From: an uncultured Clostridia bacterium
Lineage (GTDB): Bacteria; Bacillota; Clostridia; UBA1381
Assembly (NCBI GenBank): GCA_944391255.1
Contig: CALXSW010000177.1
Span: 1-5,720, forward strand
Reading direction: 5' to 3'
Length of the DNA: 5,720 bases
The position numbers were made by a program, and so were the translations under genes. The notes under the pieces are model-generated. The model was not told the origin of the DNA and searched no databases. It saw only the letters and a list, made by a program, of their open reading frames with translations. Positions 5,436-5,720 of the stretch are shown piece by piece; within the stretch, counting starts at the first letter, position 1; each line of letters opens with the position of its first letter.

Positions 5436-5464
5436 GTTTGGGTTTCTATCAATATGTACTGTCA

Positions 5465-5493
5465 ATTATACCGCAAATATTTACAAATTTCAA
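5465..5493 (-). promoter_or_regulatory. Promoter of the RR2-HK2 unit
   Basis: TTGAAA (5488-5493), a 17-bp spacer, then a perfect TATAAT (5465-5470) on the minus strand, about 45 bases before the RR2 start. It is divergent from the plus-strand promoter at 5597-5625. Confidence 0.8.
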
Positions 5494-5596
5494 TATCTGA
5501 TAAGATTTTTAGTGATTTCATATGTTATTTTGCTGAAATACATTATTTTACAATACTGGTGCGTTTACAGTACCCAATATATTCATAAAATTCTTC

Positions 5597-5625
5597 TTGC
5601 ATAAAACTGAAAAATGTGCTACAAT
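5597..5625 (+). promoter_or_regulatory. Promoter of the rightward gene at 5662
   Basis: TTGCAT (5597-5602), a 17-bp spacer, then TACAAT (5620-5625) preceded by TGC, an extended -10. The predicted start is near 5632, about 30 bases before the ATG. It resembles a sigma-A promoter. Confidence 0.7.
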
Positions 5626-5661
5626 ACATGGTGAGAATAAGCAGATGATCGGAGGATTAAT

Positions 5662-5720
5662 ATGCAGATCAACGGATACGGAAAAGTACAGCAGAACAGG
5701 TACAGAAAGCTTAAAAGACG
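5662..5720 (+). CDS. N-terminal fragment of a rightward gene (runs off the right edge)
   Basis: An ATG at 5662-5664 follows GGAGGA (5651-5656) by five bases and a good promoter, and the frame stays open to the window end (19 full codons, MQINGYGKVQQNRYRKLKR). The short, basic start with MxIxxY and a Gln/Tyr-rich pattern faintly recalls the N-termini of clostridial FlgM anti-sigma-28 factors, but 19 residues are too few to name it. It is transcribed away from RR2 and shares the divergent intergenic region. Confidence 0.6.
   Translation, partial: MQINGYGKVQQNRYRKLKR

Noticed and set aside
5420..5452. Upstream ATG at 5452 for RR2
   Set aside because: It has no ribosome site; the extra 11 residues precede the canonical receiver start MKIAICDD, which has GGAGGTG at the right distance.

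Overview
The window is AT-rich DNA from a low-GC Gram-positive bacterium, most likely a member of the Clostridia. The evidence is AT-rich codon use, strong AGGAGG-type ribosome sites, sigma-A-type promoters with 17-bp spacers, T-tailed intrinsic terminators, and the gene content: an AgrB-type peptide processor plus LytTR/GHKL two-component pairs. The central block (545-5419) lies entirely on the minus strand and reads as an agr-type peptide quorum-sensing region. A short partial gene enters from the left on the plus strand (ends at 76), and another leaves on the right (starts at 5662).

Read in the minus direction there are three transcription units. (1) 5493 to 3407: a TTGAAA-17-TATAAT promoter, a LytTR response regulator (RR2, 4733-5419), then a GHKL sensor kinase (HK2, 3463-4731) one base downstream, ended by a strong terminator (3407-3448). 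This pair looks intact. (2) 3346 to 1185: a TTGACA-17-TATACT promoter, a second LytTR regulator (RR1, 2512-3237), then a second GHKL kinase (HK1), ended by a terminator (1185-1221). HK1 originally began at an ATG overlapping the RR1 stop (TAATG at 2510-2514, with an AGGAG site). An in-frame TGA at codon 30 (2423-2425) now cuts off its first membrane helix. (3) 1089 to about 545: two 15-bp direct repeats exactly 21 bp apart, as expected for a LytTR-family binding site, then a promoter region and agrB. AgrB keeps its catalytic His and Cys but stops after 138 residues. Its 3' end runs, in the -1 frame, into the C-terminal tail of an AgrD autoinducer precursor whose leader and macrocycle cysteine are missing.

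Intact agr circuits make a pro-peptide (AgrD), cyclise and process it with AgrB, sense it with an AgrC-type GHKL kinase, and activate agrBD transcription through an AgrA-type LytTR regulator. All four parts and the probable operator are visible here. The signal-making module carries what looks like an internal agrB-agrD deletion, and one receptor carries a nonsense codon. My reading is a decaying agr locus beside a preserved second RR-HK pair that might still respond to a peptide made elsewhere. Assembly error is the main alternative for both lesions.

The left 0.5 kb holds no convincing gene. It contains two inverted repeats just downstream of the agrD remnant and some weak protein-like stretches.
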